Origin: a bacterium
GTDB lineage: Bacteria; Bacillota; Clostridia; Lachnospirales; Lachnospiraceae
Assembly: GCA_030535455.1 (NCBI GenBank)
Contig: JAUNJY010000036.1
Span: 1 to 41,759, forward strand
Direction of reading: 5' to 3'
Length of the DNA stretch: 41,759 bases
This document shows, piece by piece, positions 8,616 to 16,436 of this stretch (positions within the stretch are counted from its first letter, which is position 1; every line of letters starts with the position of its first letter). The position numbers and the translations under genes were made by a program. The notes beneath the pieces are model-generated. The model saw nothing but the letters and a program-made list of their open reading frames with translations, did no database searches and was not told the DNA's origin.

Positions 8616-8669
8616 TTGACAATTAATTCTCTATAAGGTATTATATCAATAACAGTAATGATTACTGTT
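8616..8669 (+). promoter_or_regulatory. Promoter and palindromic operator of the first reverse rubrerythrin
   Basis: TTGACA (8616-8621), 17 bases, TATTAT (8639-8644), then the perfect 19-base palindrome AACAGTAATGATTACTGTT (8651-8669) over the predicted start. Its core TAATGATTA is the centre of a PerR box. The same arrangement is repeated before the second gene. Confidence 0.75.
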
Positions 8670-8729
8670 TTGAAAATGAACTTAAATAAATAACATAAAT
8701 AAAAATTGATTTTAAAGGAGATTAAAACT

Positions 8730-9275
8730 ATGAAAAAATATGTATGTACAGTATGTGGTTATGTTTATGAAGGCGAATTCGCTCCAGAAAAATGTCCAGT
8801 ATGTAATGTTGGCGCTGAAAAATTTGCAATTCAAGCAGGTGAAAGAACTTGGGCTTGTGAACACGTTGTAGGTGTTGCTCAAGGTGCAAGCGAAGATATC
8901 ATGGAAGACTTAAGAGCAAACTTCATGGGCGAATGCCAAGAAGTTGGTATGTACCTTGCAATGGCAAGAGTAGCTCATAGAGAAGGTTTCCCTGAAATCG
9001 GTTTATACTGGGAAAAAGCTGCTTACGAAGAAGCAGAACATGCAAGCAAATTTGCTGAATTATTAGGTGAAGTAGTAACAGATTCTACAAAGAAAAACCT
9101 TGAAATGCGTGTAGAAGCAGAAAACGGAGCAACAGCTGGTAAATTTGATTTAGCTAAACGTGCAAAAGAAGCTAATTTAGATGCAATCCATGACACAGTT
9201 CATGAAATGGCAAAAGATGAAGCTCGTCACGGAAGAGCTTTCGAAGGTTTATTAAACAGATATTTCGGTAAATAA
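8730..9275 (+). CDS. Reverse rubrerythrin (rubredoxin domain first), copy 1
   Basis: 181 residues. The start is the ATG at 8730 after AAAGGAG, and an upstream TTG at 8706 has no ribosome site. Residues 1-35 form a rubredoxin-like iron site (C6, C9, C22, C25). Residues about 50-181 form a ferritin-like four-helix bundle with di-iron ligands in EEAEH and DEARH motifs. This order is the reverse of classical rubrerythrin and matches the clostridial reverse rubrerythrins (Rbr3A/B, rubperoxin), which reduce H2O2 and O2 with electrons from NADH via rubredoxin. It differs from copy 2 at only residues 24 (V/T) and 26 (N/G). The palindromic operator implies peroxide control by the adjacent PerR. Confidence 0.94.
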   Translation: MKKYVCTVCGYVYEGEFAPEKCPVCNVGAEKFAIQAGERTWACEHVVGVAQGASEDIMEDLRANFMGECQEVGMYLAMARVAHREGFPEIGLYWEKAAYEEAEHASKFAELLGEVVTDSTKKNLEMRVEAENGATAGKFDLAKRAKEANLDAIHDTVHEMAKDEARHGRAFEGLLNRYFGK

Positions 9276-9292
9276 TAAATTATTTTATATAG

Positions 9293-9323
9293 AGGCATTA
9301 GGCCTAAAATTAGACTAATGCCC
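9293..9323 (+). other. Hairpin between the two rubrerythrin genes
   Basis: GGCATTAG (9294-9301) pairs with CTAATGCC (9315-9322). No T run follows, so it is a weak terminator at best and may instead stabilise the first mRNA. Confidence 0.4.
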
Positions 9324-9359
9324 CTAAATACATAGAGAAATAAAACATTAAAAATGTTA

Positions 9360-9413
9360 TTGACAATTAATTCTCTATAATGTATTATATTAATAACAGT
9401 AATGATTACTGTT
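9360..9413 (+). promoter_or_regulatory. Promoter and palindromic operator of the second reverse rubrerythrin
   Basis: TTGACA (9360-9365), a 17-base spacer and TATTAT (9383-9388), then the identical 19-base palindrome at 9395-9413. The sequence is almost the same as the first copy from -35 through the operator. Confidence 0.75.
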
Positions 9414-9466
9414 TTGAAAAAGATTAAAATTAATTATATAAATATAAATAAAAGGAGATTAAAACT

Positions 9467-10012
9467 ATGAAAAAATATGTATGTACAGTATGCGGTTATG
9501 TTTATGAAGGCGAATTCGCTCCAGAAAAATGTCCAACTTGTGGTGTAGGCGCTGAAAAATTCGCTATCCAAGCAGGTGAAAGAACTTGGGCTTGTGAACA
9601 CGTTGTAGGTGTTGCTCAAGGCGCTAGCGAAGATATCATGGAAGACTTAAGAGCAAACTTCATGGGCGAATGTCAAGAAGTTGGTATGTACCTTGCAATG
9701 GCAAGAGTAGCTCATAGAGAAGGTTTCCCTGAAATCGGTTTATACTGGGAAAAAGCTGCTTACGAAGAAGCAGAACATGCAAGCAAATTTGCTGAATTAT
9801 TAGGTGAAGTAGTAACAGATTCTACAAAGAAAAACCTTGAAATGCGTGTAGAAGCAGAAAACGGAGCAACAGCTGGTAAATTTGATTTAGCTAAACGTGC
9901 AAAAGAAGCTAATTTAGATGCAATCCATGACACAGTTCATGAAATGGCAAAAGATGAAGCTCGTCACGGAAGAGCTTTCGAAGGTTTATTAAACAGATAC
10001 TTCGGTAAATAA
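9467..10012 (+). CDS. Reverse rubrerythrin (rubredoxin domain first), copy 2
   Basis: 181 residues with AAAGGAG before the ATG. The domain order and iron ligands are the same as in copy 1: rubredoxin cysteines C6, C9, C22 and C25, then the ferritin-like bundle with EEAEH and DEARH. About a dozen silent or replacement differences from copy 1 lie in the first ~215 bases of the gene, while most of the remainder is identical, a pattern expected from recent duplication followed by gene conversion. Its own promoter and operator suggest a gene-dosage effect for rapid peroxide or oxygen removal. Clostridium acetobutylicum is known to carry a comparable tandem pair, repressed by PerR. Confidence 0.94.
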   Translation: MKKYVCTVCGYVYEGEFAPEKCPTCGVGAEKFAIQAGERTWACEHVVGVAQGASEDIMEDLRANFMGECQEVGMYLAMARVAHREGFPEIGLYWEKAAYEEAEHASKFAELLGEVVTDSTKKNLEMRVEAENGATAGKFDLAKRAKEANLDAIHDTVHEMAKDEARHGRAFEGLLNRYFGK

Positions 10013-10142
10013 TTCGTACAGTTCAAATACGATAAGATACAAAAACTCCAAACAAATAATATAAAAACCCTATAAAACAAACTATTCAATAACGGAAGCG
10101 TATACCGTTCTCAAGATTAAGACGCGGCCGTTAACTATTCTC

Positions 10143-10183
10143 AAAAAAAGGCATCAGATTATTATAATCTGGTGCCTTTTTTG
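10143..10183. terminator. Bidirectional terminator between rubrerythrin 2 and hydA
   Basis: AAAAAAAGGCATCAGATT (10143-10160) pairs with 10166-10182 around a five-base loop (one G-U) and is flanked by A and T runs. It serves the plus-strand gene and the converging hydrogenase operon. The 130 bases before it show no other feature. Confidence 0.85.
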
Positions 10184-10248
10184 GCAATAAAGTTCGTAGA
10201 CGGCTAAGTATAGTACGAAACATGTGATAAATAATTTACCGATGTTGA

Positions 10249-11994
10249 CTAGTTCACATGTCGTTTTACATAAGTAGTATGTAAAATCTGGTGTGCCTTT
10301 TGGCTTCCAGGAGCCCCTAAGTATTCTGCATAAACTGTTTTTATATAAGGATTTTCATGTGAACGACGAATTGGATTGTGAGCGTCCTGTTCATATAATA
10401 CTTTTGCCCGCAATTCACGTATATCTTCGAAGTTACGTATGCTTGCTGGCACATGAGGTTGCCCGCCACCATTGATACATCCGCCTGGACATCCCATAAT
10501 TTCAATAAAATGATATGTTTTTTCACCGCTCTTTACTCTTAATAGCAGTTCTTTTGCATTTTTTAGACCGGAGGCCACTGCAACATTAATCGTTGTACCA
10601 TTTAAAAGCAGACTGGCTTCCTTAATTCCGTCCATGCCACGTACGCTGGTAAACTCAATTGGTGCATCGTTGTTCTCGCCTGTAAGTTTCCATATAGCAG
10701 TACGAAGTGCAGCTTCCATAACGCCACCTGTTGCACCAAAGATGACAGCAGCACCTGAGGACATGCCTAATGGATCGTCGAATGTTTCATCAGGGAGCGA
10801 TCTAAAATTAATTCCCTGCTGATCAATCATTTGTGCCAGTTCTCTTGTAGTAATTGCTATATCGACATCAGGAACACCTGCGGCGCTCTGATTATCTCTA
10901 CCGATTTCATATTTTTTAGCTGTACAAGGCATAATGCTAACCATTACGATTTTTTTAGGATCAATATTCATTTTTTCGGCATAATAGGTCTTGCTAATTG
11001 CCCCAAACATTTGTTGTGGCGACTTACAGCTTGAAAGATTTTCTGTCATCTCAGGGAAGTAATGCTCACAGTAGTTAATCCATCCCGGAGAACAGGAGGT
11101 GATAAGTGGAAGTGTACCATTGTTTTGAATTCGATCAAGTAACTCATGGGCTTCCTCCATAATAGTCAGATCTGCTGAAAAATTAGTATCAAAGACCTTG
11201 TCAAACCCAAGCAGACGTAATGCAGCAACCATTTTACCTTGTACATTTGTTCCTATTGGATAATCAAAACATTCTCCCAGTGCAGCACGTACAGCAGGAG
11301 CAGTTTGCACCAGAACAATCTTATCAGGATCCGCAAAAGCCTCAAAGACTTGCTTTGTATAATTTTTTTCTGCTAATGCACCAGTTGGACAGACAGCAAT
11401 ACATTGGCCACAAGAGACACAACTGGTGTCTCCTAATCCCATTTCAAAGGCACAGCCAATCTGCGTTTTAAATCCTCGTTCATTGGCACCAATTACGCCT
11501 ACACTTTGAACCTGTTCACAAACAGCGGAACATCGTCTGCATAAGATACATTTTGAATTATCGCGATACATATGAGCGGCACTGGTATCAGGTTCAGACT
11601 GGGTCTGTTCGCCACTATAATAATCTTCATCATCTACTTTTAAATCCTTACAGAGCTTTTGCAGTTCGCAGTCTCTGTTTCGTATACAGGATAGACAGGA
11701 TTTATTGTGATTGGATAGTAAAAGCTGTAATGTCTTTTTTCTGGAGTCCAATACTTTAGGTGTATTTGTAAAAACCTCCATATTTTCAGCGATAGGGTAG
11801 ACACAGGAAGCAACCAGACTTCTTGCACCTTTGACTTCAACGACACAGATCCTGCAGGCACCAATCTCATTGATATCCTTTAGATAGCAGAGAGTAGGTA
11901 TATCGATATGGGCCAAATGTGCTGCTTCTAGAATGGTGGAACCCTTAGGAGCTTCTACGGTCTGCCCATTTATTTTTAAAGTTACAGTCTCCAT
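10249..11994 (-). CDS. hydA: [FeFe] hydrogenase catalytic subunit HydA of the electron-bifurcating complex
   Basis: 581 residues. The N terminus is a plant-type [2Fe-2S] ferredoxin domain ([15 protein letters not shown]), followed by a His-Cys3 type cluster ([14 protein letters not shown]) and two [4Fe-4S] motifs ([22 protein letters not shown]). The H-cluster domain has L1 TSCSPGW at 299-305, L2 MPCTAKK with C357, and L3 with C502 and C506 ([13 protein letters not shown]). L1 has Ser where many enzymes have the second Cys. This is the M3-like architecture of HydABC hydrogenases, which couple NADH and reduced ferredoxin oxidation to H2 formation in the cytoplasm. It is the last gene of the minus-strand operon, ten bases after hydB. 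Confidence 0.95.
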   Translation of the reverse strand: METVTLKINGQTVEAPKGSTILEAAHLAHIDIPTLCYLKDINEIGACRICVVEVKGARSLVASCVYPIAENMEVFTNTPKVLDSRKKTLQLLLSNHNKSCLSCIRNRDCELQKLCKDLKVDDEDYYSGEQTQSEPDTSAAHMYRDNSKCILCRRCSAVCEQVQSVGVIGANERGFKTQIGCAFEMGLGDTSCVSCGQCIAVCPTGALAEKNYTKQVFEAFADPDKIVLVQTAPAVRAALGECFDYPIGTNVQGKMVAALRLLGFDKVFDTNFSADLTIMEEAHELLDRIQNNGTLPLITSCSPGWINYCEHYFPEMTENLSSCKSPQQMFGAISKTYYAEKMNIDPKKIVMVSIMPCTAKKYEIGRDNQSAAGVPDVDIAITTRELAQMIDQQGINFRSLPDETFDDPLGMSSGAAVIFGATGGVMEAALRTAIWKLTGENNDAPIEFTSVRGMDGIKEASLLLNGTTINVAVASGLKNAKELLLRVKSGEKTYHFIEIMGCPGGCINGGGQPHVPASIRNFEDIRELRAKVLYEQDAHNPIRRSHENPYIKTVYAEYLGAPGSQKAHQILHTTYVKRHVN

Positions 11995-12004
11995 AATAAC
12001 CTCC

Positions 12005-13795
12005 TTATTTCTTTATGATGGCCCCAAATTTACATTTTTCCATACAAGCACCGCATTTTAGACATTTTAAAGGATCAATTACATGAGGATGTTTCACAGT
12101 ACCGGTAATAGCGCCAGCAGGGCAAACCCTAGCACACATTGTGCAGCCCTTGCATTTATCTGGCTGAATTTCATAATGGAGTAATGCCTTACAAACACCA
12201 GCAGGACATTTCTTATCAACCACATGTGCAAGATACTCATCTTTGAAATAACGAAGGGTAGATAACACTGGATTTGGAGCAGTCTGGCCCAATCCACAAA
12301 GAGAATTTTCTTTAATATAATAGCAAAGCTCTTCTAGTTTATCTAAGTCTTCCAATGTACCATTTCCTTTTGTGATCTTATCTAGCAGTTCAAGTAGACG
12401 TTTGGTACCGATACGGCAAGGTGTACATTTTCCACAGGATTCATCTACCGTAAACTGTAAGAAGAACTTTGCGATATCTACCATGCAGTTATCTTCATCC
12501 ATGACGATTAGTCCGCCAGATCCCATCATAGATCCGATACGGATCAGATTGTCATAATCAATTGGAATATCAAAGTGCTCTGCGGGGATACATCCACCGG
12601 AAGGACCACCAGTCTGTGCCGCTTTGAACTTTTTACCATGAGGGATGCCGCCGCCGATTTCTTCAATGACTTCTCGAAGTGTGGTACCCATTGGAATTTC
12701 AACTAGTCCTGTGTTATTGATCTTTCCACCAAGGGCAAATACTTTGGTGCCTTTGGATTTTTCTGTTCCCATTGAAGCAAACCATTTTGGACCATTTAAA
12801 ATGATTTGAGGGATATTGGCATAAGTCTCTACATTATTTAAAATCGTTGGTTTTTCAAATAATCCTTTTTGTGCTGGGAATGGAGGTCTTGGCCTAGGTT
12901 CGCCACGTTTTCCTTCAATAGAAGTCATAAGGGCAGTTTCCTCACCGCATACAAATGCGCCTGCACCAAGGCGTAAGCCAATATCAAAATTAAAGCCAGA
13001 ACTGAAAATATCATTTCCCAGTAGTCCATATTCTCTTGCCTGATTGATGGCAATCTTCAGCCTTTTTACGGCAATAGGATACTCTGCACGAACATAAATG
13101 TATCCTTGGTTGGCGCCTATGGCATATCCTGCAATGGCCATTGCCTCTAATATCACATGTGGATCACCTTCCAGGACAGAACGGTCCATAAATGCTCCAG
13201 GGTCTCCTTCATCGGCATTACAACAGACATACTTCTGGTCAGCATCATTGCCTTTTGCCAGTTTCCATTTGATACCCGTTGGAAATCCGCCGCCTCCACG
13301 GCCACGGAGCCCGCTGTCAATCAATGTCTGGATTACTTCATCAGGCGTCATGGAAGTAACGACCTTGCCTAAGGCCTCATATCCGCCTGTTCCTATGTAT
13401 TCTTCTATATTTTCAGGATTTATGACACCACAGTTACGTAAAGCGATACGATGCTGGTTTTTATAAAATTTGGTATCAGCAAGAGATTTGATATCTCCAG
13501 TGTCAGTAACTGTTTCGTTATATAAAAGGCGTTTTACGACACGGCCTTTTAACAGATGTTCTTCAACAATTTCAGGAATGTCTTCCACTTTAACCATGGA
13601 GTAAAACGATGCTTCCGGATAAACAATCATAATAGGACCTAATGCGCATAATCCGTGACAACCAGTTTGAACGACACATACCTCTTTGCTTAATCCCTGC
13701 TTTTCAATCTCCGCCTGTAAAGCCTGTATGATTTCACCACTTCCAGAAGAAGTACATCCGGTTCCACCACAAACTAAGACATGTGAACGATACAT
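12005..13795 (-). CDS. hydB: NADH-binding flavoprotein subunit HydB (NuoF-like)
   Basis: 596 residues with three parts. An N-terminal thioredoxin-fold [2Fe-2S] domain (about 1-110) has CGGTGC and CHGLC cysteines. A NuoF-like core carries GRGGGGFPTGIKW for NADH, GAGAFVCGEETAL for FMN and CGKCTPCRIG for a [4Fe-4S] cluster. A C-terminal two-cluster ferredoxin module has CKGCTMCARVC and CLKCGACMEKC. In bifurcating hydrogenases this subunit oxidises NADH at FMN and is the likely bifurcation site. It lies 13 bases after the small [2Fe-2S] gene and ten before hydA, so it is translated from the same mRNA. Confidence 0.95.
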   Translation of the reverse strand: MYRSHVLVCGGTGCTSSGSGEIIQALQAEIEKQGLSKEVCVVQTGCHGLCALGPIMIVYPEASFYSMVKVEDIPEIVEEHLLKGRVVKRLLYNETVTDTGDIKSLADTKFYKNQHRIALRNCGVINPENIEEYIGTGGYEALGKVVTSMTPDEVIQTLIDSGLRGRGGGGFPTGIKWKLAKGNDADQKYVCCNADEGDPGAFMDRSVLEGDPHVILEAMAIAGYAIGANQGYIYVRAEYPIAVKRLKIAINQAREYGLLGNDIFSSGFNFDIGLRLGAGAFVCGEETALMTSIEGKRGEPRPRPPFPAQKGLFEKPTILNNVETYANIPQIILNGPKWFASMGTEKSKGTKVFALGGKINNTGLVEIPMGTTLREVIEEIGGGIPHGKKFKAAQTGGPSGGCIPAEHFDIPIDYDNLIRIGSMMGSGGLIVMDEDNCMVDIAKFFLQFTVDESCGKCTPCRIGTKRLLELLDKITKGNGTLEDLDKLEELCYYIKENSLCGLGQTAPNPVLSTLRYFKDEYLAHVVDKKCPAGVCKALLHYEIQPDKCKGCTMCARVCPAGAITGTVKHPHVIDPLKCLKCGACMEKCKFGAIIKK

Positions 13796-13808
13796 GGAAA
13801 CTCCCCCT

Positions 13809-14183
13809 TTATGATCCGATTACCTCGGAAATGGTGTATTCTTTTACAACCTGTCCACGAATTAGGTGCTGGTCTATTACGACCATTGCTTTTTCAGGAG
13901 TCATCTTTACGTAAGTAACTTTTTCTTTACCGGGTTCCATAACTTCAACAATTGGTTCATACTGACACAAGCCAATGCATCCGGTCTGGGTCACCGTTAC
14001 ATGATCAAGCCCTTTTTCCAAAACTGCGTCAGAAAGGGCAGTGAGTACAGGTCTGGCGCCGCTTGCAATACCACACGTAGCCATGCCGACGACGACACGA
14101 GTGTCTGTATCATCTTCTGACCTAAGACCAACCTGCCCCTGCATCTTTTCACGAATGGCCCTTAGTTCTTCTAGTGACTTCAT
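13809..14183 (-). CDS. Small thioredoxin-like [2Fe-2S] ferredoxin of the hydrogenase operon (HydD-like)
   Basis: 124 residues. The start has a good ribosome site (AGGAGGT on the minus strand near 14192). The protein keeps four cysteines in a thioredoxin-like [2Fe-2S] fold (ATCGIASGA near residue 37 and QTGCIGLCQYEP near residue 90), similar to the N-terminal domain of HydB next door. It is probably an electron-transfer or assembly accessory of the hydrogenase. The operon order hydC, HATPase, this gene, hydB, hydA resembles the hydCEDBA order I recall from Acetobacterium woodii, where the equivalent is called hydD. That correspondence is inferred from order and size. Confidence 0.8.
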   Translation of the reverse strand: MKSLEELRAIREKMQGQVGLRSEDDTDTRVVVGMATCGIASGARPVLTALSDAVLEKGLDHVTVTQTGCIGLCQYEPIVEVMEPGKEKVTYVKMTPEKAMVVIDQHLIRGQVVKEYTISEVIGS

Positions 14184-14208
14184 AGAAAATACCTCCTATA
14201 ATAATGTG

Positions 14209-14763
14209 TTATAGAATTGCTCCACCATCTACAGCTATTTTATTTTCAGTTAAATATTCTTTAATATATGTAGAAACTTCCTTAGTATTTAATGGGATAT
14301 CGTTAAGAATTGTTCGAAATGTCCTTGTATCTAACTCAAAGGATTGATCGTCATATGTATAGATATAATCAAAATCAACCGCCAGATTACAAGTGATTAG
14401 AGAGTGAATTGTAGAGGTAATATCTCCTAAAGGCATTCTATCAATATGAGATAGAACAAAGGAGGCATCCACAGTAGTCCCTTCCCCTACGGTAGAGCTG
14501 ATATGAAAGGTTCCTCCAGCAGCTTCAGCCTGGAATTTGAAGAAAGGAACACCAAGACCAACTTTTCGTGTGGTTCGAGTTGTAAAGAAAGGATCGACCA
14601 CAGCTTTAAGTTGTTCATTTGTCATACCATTACCATTATCTTTGATCTGTATCGTCAATAAATCCATTGCTGTGTTAATTGTTATATGTATTATAACGAG
14701 CGACGCGCCTGCAACAATGGAATTGTTTGTTATGTCTAATACGTTGAGAGACAGCTCAGTCAT
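14209..14763 (-). CDS. Histidine-kinase-like ATPase protein in the hydrogenase operon
   Basis: About 184 residues. The start is taken at the ATG at 14763. ATG at 14766 is equally possible, and a longer frame to 14799 would overlap hydC. The first ~110 residues form a GHKL ATP-binding domain: an N box (NVLDITNNSIVAGA), a DNGNGM G1 box and a KVGLGVPFF G2 box, like the ATPase half of histidine kinases or MutL. There is no phospho-acceptor histidine domain and no membrane segment. The C-terminal ~75 residues are unassigned. It begins just after the hydC stop, so it is translationally linked to a structural hydrogenase subunit. It may phosphorylate a partner or assist assembly. Its function is unknown. 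Confidence 0.75.
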   Translation of the reverse strand: MTELSLNVLDITNNSIVAGASLVIIHITINTAMDLLTIQIKDNGNGMTNEQLKAVVDPFFTTRTTRKVGLGVPFFKFQAEAAGGTFHISSTVGEGTTVDASFVLSHIDRMPLGDITSTIHSLITCNLAVDFDYIYTYDDQSFELDTRTFRTILNDIPLNTKEVSTYIKEYLTENKIAVDGGAIL

Positions 14764-14770
14764 CATAGCC

Positions 14771-15265
14771 TTAAGCGTATTTCGCAAGTATTTCATCAAT
14801 GTCGTCTACTGTAAGTCGGCCATATACATCGTCATTCACAGTAAGAACAGGTGCGAGACCACAAGCACCAATACAACGGCATGCATCAAGAGAAAACTTA
14901 CCATCTGGTGTACATTCTCCACCTTGAATGCCAAGTTTTTCAGTGAGTTGGTTGTAAATATCACCGGAGCCCTTAACATAACAAGCAGTACCTAAGCACA
15001 CAGATATTTGATATTTTCCTTTTGGATTAAGGGAAAATTGAGAATAAAAAGTGACAACGCCATAAATTTTCTCTAATGGAATATCCATTTCATTAGAAAT
15101 GATTGTCTGTACTTCAATAGGAAGATATCCGTAGATGTCTTGGGCTTGTTGAAGAACTGGCATAAGCGCACCTTTGTCATCCTTATAAGCTTCGATAATC
15201 TGCATTAATTCGGCTTCTTGTTCTTTTGTTCCGCTAAATGGAACTGTGGATGTTTTAGAACCCAT
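14771..15265 (-). CDS. hydC: [2Fe-2S] subunit HydC (NuoE-like) of the bifurcating hydrogenase
   Basis: 164 residues, typical of NuoE/HydC. A helical N-terminal part is followed by a thioredoxin-like domain with the [2Fe-2S] cysteines in CLGTACYVKG and CRCIGACGLAP. The YGVVTFYSQF motif is characteristic of the family. It passes electrons within the HydABC complex. It is the first gene of the minus-strand operon and has a strong AAGGAGGT six bases before the ATG. The leader contains a perfect 20-base palindrome (15301-15320), and a second inverted repeat lies just upstream of the -10 box. Confidence 0.94.
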   Translation of the reverse strand: MGSKTSTVPFSGTKEQEAELMQIIEAYKDDKGALMPVLQQAQDIYGYLPIEVQTIISNEMDIPLEKIYGVVTFYSQFSLNPKGKYQISVCLGTACYVKGSGDIYNQLTEKLGIQGGECTPDGKFSLDACRCIGACGLAPVLTVNDDVYGRLTVDDIDEILAKYA

Positions 15266-15300
15266 TCATTTACCTCCTTGATTTACTAATTTATAAACAC

Positions 15301-15320
15301 ATGAAAGAAAATTCTTTCAT
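15301..15320. repeat. Perfect 20-base palindrome in the hydC leader
   Basis: ATGAAAGAA (15301-15309), two bases, TTCTTTCAT (15312-15320). It lies about 35-55 bases into the predicted hydC transcript, ahead of the ribosome site, and could be an operator or an mRNA hairpin. Confidence 0.55.
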
Positions 15321-15359
15321 AGTATTTCATGTTTGTTTGTCCTTGAATTAACATAAAGT

Positions 15360-15393
15360 ATTATAGCATACGAACTTGTAAAAATCTACAAGT
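15360..15393 (-). promoter_or_regulatory. Candidate hyd operon promoter with inverted repeat in the -35 region
   Basis: On the minus strand an extended -10, TGCTATAAT (15368-15360), is present, while no good -35 box is visible. ACTTGTA (15374-15380) and TACAAGT (15387-15393) form a seven-base inverted repeat exactly where the -35 would be, which suggests activator or repressor control. Confidence 0.5.
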
Positions 15394-15403
15394 ATATGCA
15401 CAT

Positions 15404-15431
15404 TTGACAATAAAAGGAAAAGTAATAATAT
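15404..15431 (+). promoter_or_regulatory. Distal promoter of the sensory operon
   Basis: TTGACA (15404-15409) and TAATAT (15426-15431) with a 16-base spacer. The Rex-like box begins about 23 bases downstream of the predicted start. Confidence 0.5.
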
Positions 15432-15460
15432 ATAAATTTAACGGCTTTAGCTTTGAGAAT

Positions 15461-15478
15461 TTGTTAATTATTTAACTA
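15461..15478. promoter_or_regulatory. Rex-type redox operator
   Basis: TTGTTAATTATTTAACTA matches the Rex consensus TTGTTAAnnnnTTAACAA at 13 of 14 fixed bases. It lies between the divergent hydrogenase and sensory operons. Rex proteins bind such sites when NADH is low. No rex gene is in the window. Confidence 0.6.
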
Positions 15479-15512
15479 AATATTAACAGTAGTTACAAAT
15501 AATTGGAATGTA

Positions 15513-15541
15513 TTGAAAAAAATAGGGTGTAATGTTATACT
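15513..15541 (+). promoter_or_regulatory. Proximal promoter of the sensory operon
   Basis: TTGAAA (15513-15518), 17 bases, TATACT (15536-15541), with TG one base before the -10. The leader of ~90 bases contains a TGTAAA/TTTACA inverted repeat. Confidence 0.6.
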
Positions 15542-15637
15542 TTTTGCATAATGTAAAGGTTTTACAAATACATAATAATTCAATATATATGAATAAAAAT
15601 GCAATCCGTTGTTTTTGAAAGATGAGGAGGAGCTGTA

Positions 15638-15988
15638 GTGACTGTTTATCAAGTTTGTAAAACATTAGATGCAAAGGTTGTATGTGGTAAAAACAGTATG
15701 GACAAGGATGTTCACAATGCATGTGGTTCAGATATGTTAAGTGATGTACTTGCATTTGTGAAAGACCAATCTGTATTGTTAACAGGACTTTGTAACCCCC
15801 AGGTAATTCGTACTGCTGAAATGATGGACATTATTTGTATTGTATTTGTACGTGGAAAAGAGCCTGATAAAGCAATGGTAGAACTGGCAGACACACTTGG
15901 GATTACATTGTTAACAACTAGTCATAGAATGTTTAGTGCATGTGGACTCCTTTATGAGAAGGGTCTAAGGGGAGGTGCATCATATTGA
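15638..15988 (+). CDS. DRTGG-domain-like protein, first of the sensory operon
   Basis: 116 residues from a GTG start seven bases after GAGGAGG. The protein resembles the small free-standing DRTGG-domain proteins found next to clostridial sensory hydrogenases: an alternating beta/alpha pattern with TLDAKVVCG at the start, SVLLTGLCNPQVIRTAEMMDIICIVFVRGK in the middle and GITLLTTSHRMFSACGLLY at the end. DRTGG domains are thought to be regulatory and ligand-binding (they occur with CBS domains and in phosphotransacetylases), but the ligand is not known. A paralogue lies at 17729. Its stop codon overlaps the next gene's TTG start, implying translational coupling. Confidence 0.7.
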   Translation: MTVYQVCKTLDAKVVCGKNSMDKDVHNACGSDMLSDVLAFVKDQSVLLTGLCNPQVIRTAEMMDIICIVFVRGKEPDKAMVELADTLGITLLTTSHRMFSACGLLYEKGLRGGASY

Positions 15989-16410
15989 GTGCCTCTATGC
16001 AGCTGCATTATGTAGTTTCTTCTGAGGACTTTACGCGGGCTGGCGAAGCATCAAGTGATGTTAAGAGTAAGTTGAAGAAGCTTGGATTTTCGCCCGATGT
16101 TGTGCGTAGAGTTGCCATTATCATGTATGAAGGTGAGATTAACATGGTAATTCATGCGAATGGTGGCGAAATATCAGTTGTAATATCAGAAGAAGAAGTA
16201 GTTATGAAATTAGAGGATCATGGTCCGGGAATACCAGATGTGGAGCAGGCAATGCAGGAGGGATTTTCAACTGCACCTGACAATATACGCACATTAGGGT
16301 TTGGAGCCGGTATGGGACTTCCTAATATGAAAAAGTATGCGGACTTTATGGAGATACAGACTGAGATGAATGTGGGGACAACAGTACTTATGAAAGTAGT
16401 TGTGAGCTAG
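15985..16410 (+). CDS. RsbW/SpoIIAB-like ATP-binding protein (anti-sigma-type kinase fold)
   Basis: 141 residues, TTG start overlapping the preceding TGA, with GGGGAGG upstream. It is a compact GHKL ATPase: an N-box region (IIMYEGEINMVIHANGG), LEDHGPGIPD as the G1 box and FGAGMGLPNMKKYAD as the G2 box, ending in GTTVLMKVVV. This size and arrangement are those of the serine kinases RsbW and SpoIIAB. In such systems the kinase phosphorylates an STAS-domain antagonist and a PP2C phosphatase reverses it. A SpoIIE-like phosphatase is encoded in this operon at 20828, but no STAS protein or sigma factor is, so the substrate is unknown. Confidence 0.85.
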   Translation: MSASMQLHYVVSSEDFTRAGEASSDVKSKLKKLGFSPDVVRRVAIIMYEGEINMVIHANGGEISVVISEEEVVMKLEDHGPGIPDVEQAMQEGFSTAPDNIRTLGFGAGMGLPNMKKYADFMEIQTEMNVGTTVLMKVVVS

Positions 16411-16436
16411 AGCATTTTGGTTTGAAAGGAGAGCAA

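Noticed and set aside
9293-9323. Terminator after the first rubrerythrin
   Set aside because: The hairpin lacks a T run. It was kept only as an unassigned hairpin.
8616-10012. Tandem duplication as an insertion-sequence or transposon footprint
   Set aside because: No transposase, terminal inverted repeats or target-site duplications were seen around the rubrerythrin pair. Simple duplication is sufficient.
13098-13466. Open frame of 122 codons opposite hydB (one of many antisense frames over long genes)
   Set aside because: It lies entirely inside a confidently assigned gene on the other strand, has no ribosome site and encodes no recognisable domain. The same holds for the other antisense frames in the window.
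16422-16436. TTG start for the 426-residue H-cluster protein
   Set aside because: It precedes the AAAGGAG that is correctly spaced for the ATG at 16437.
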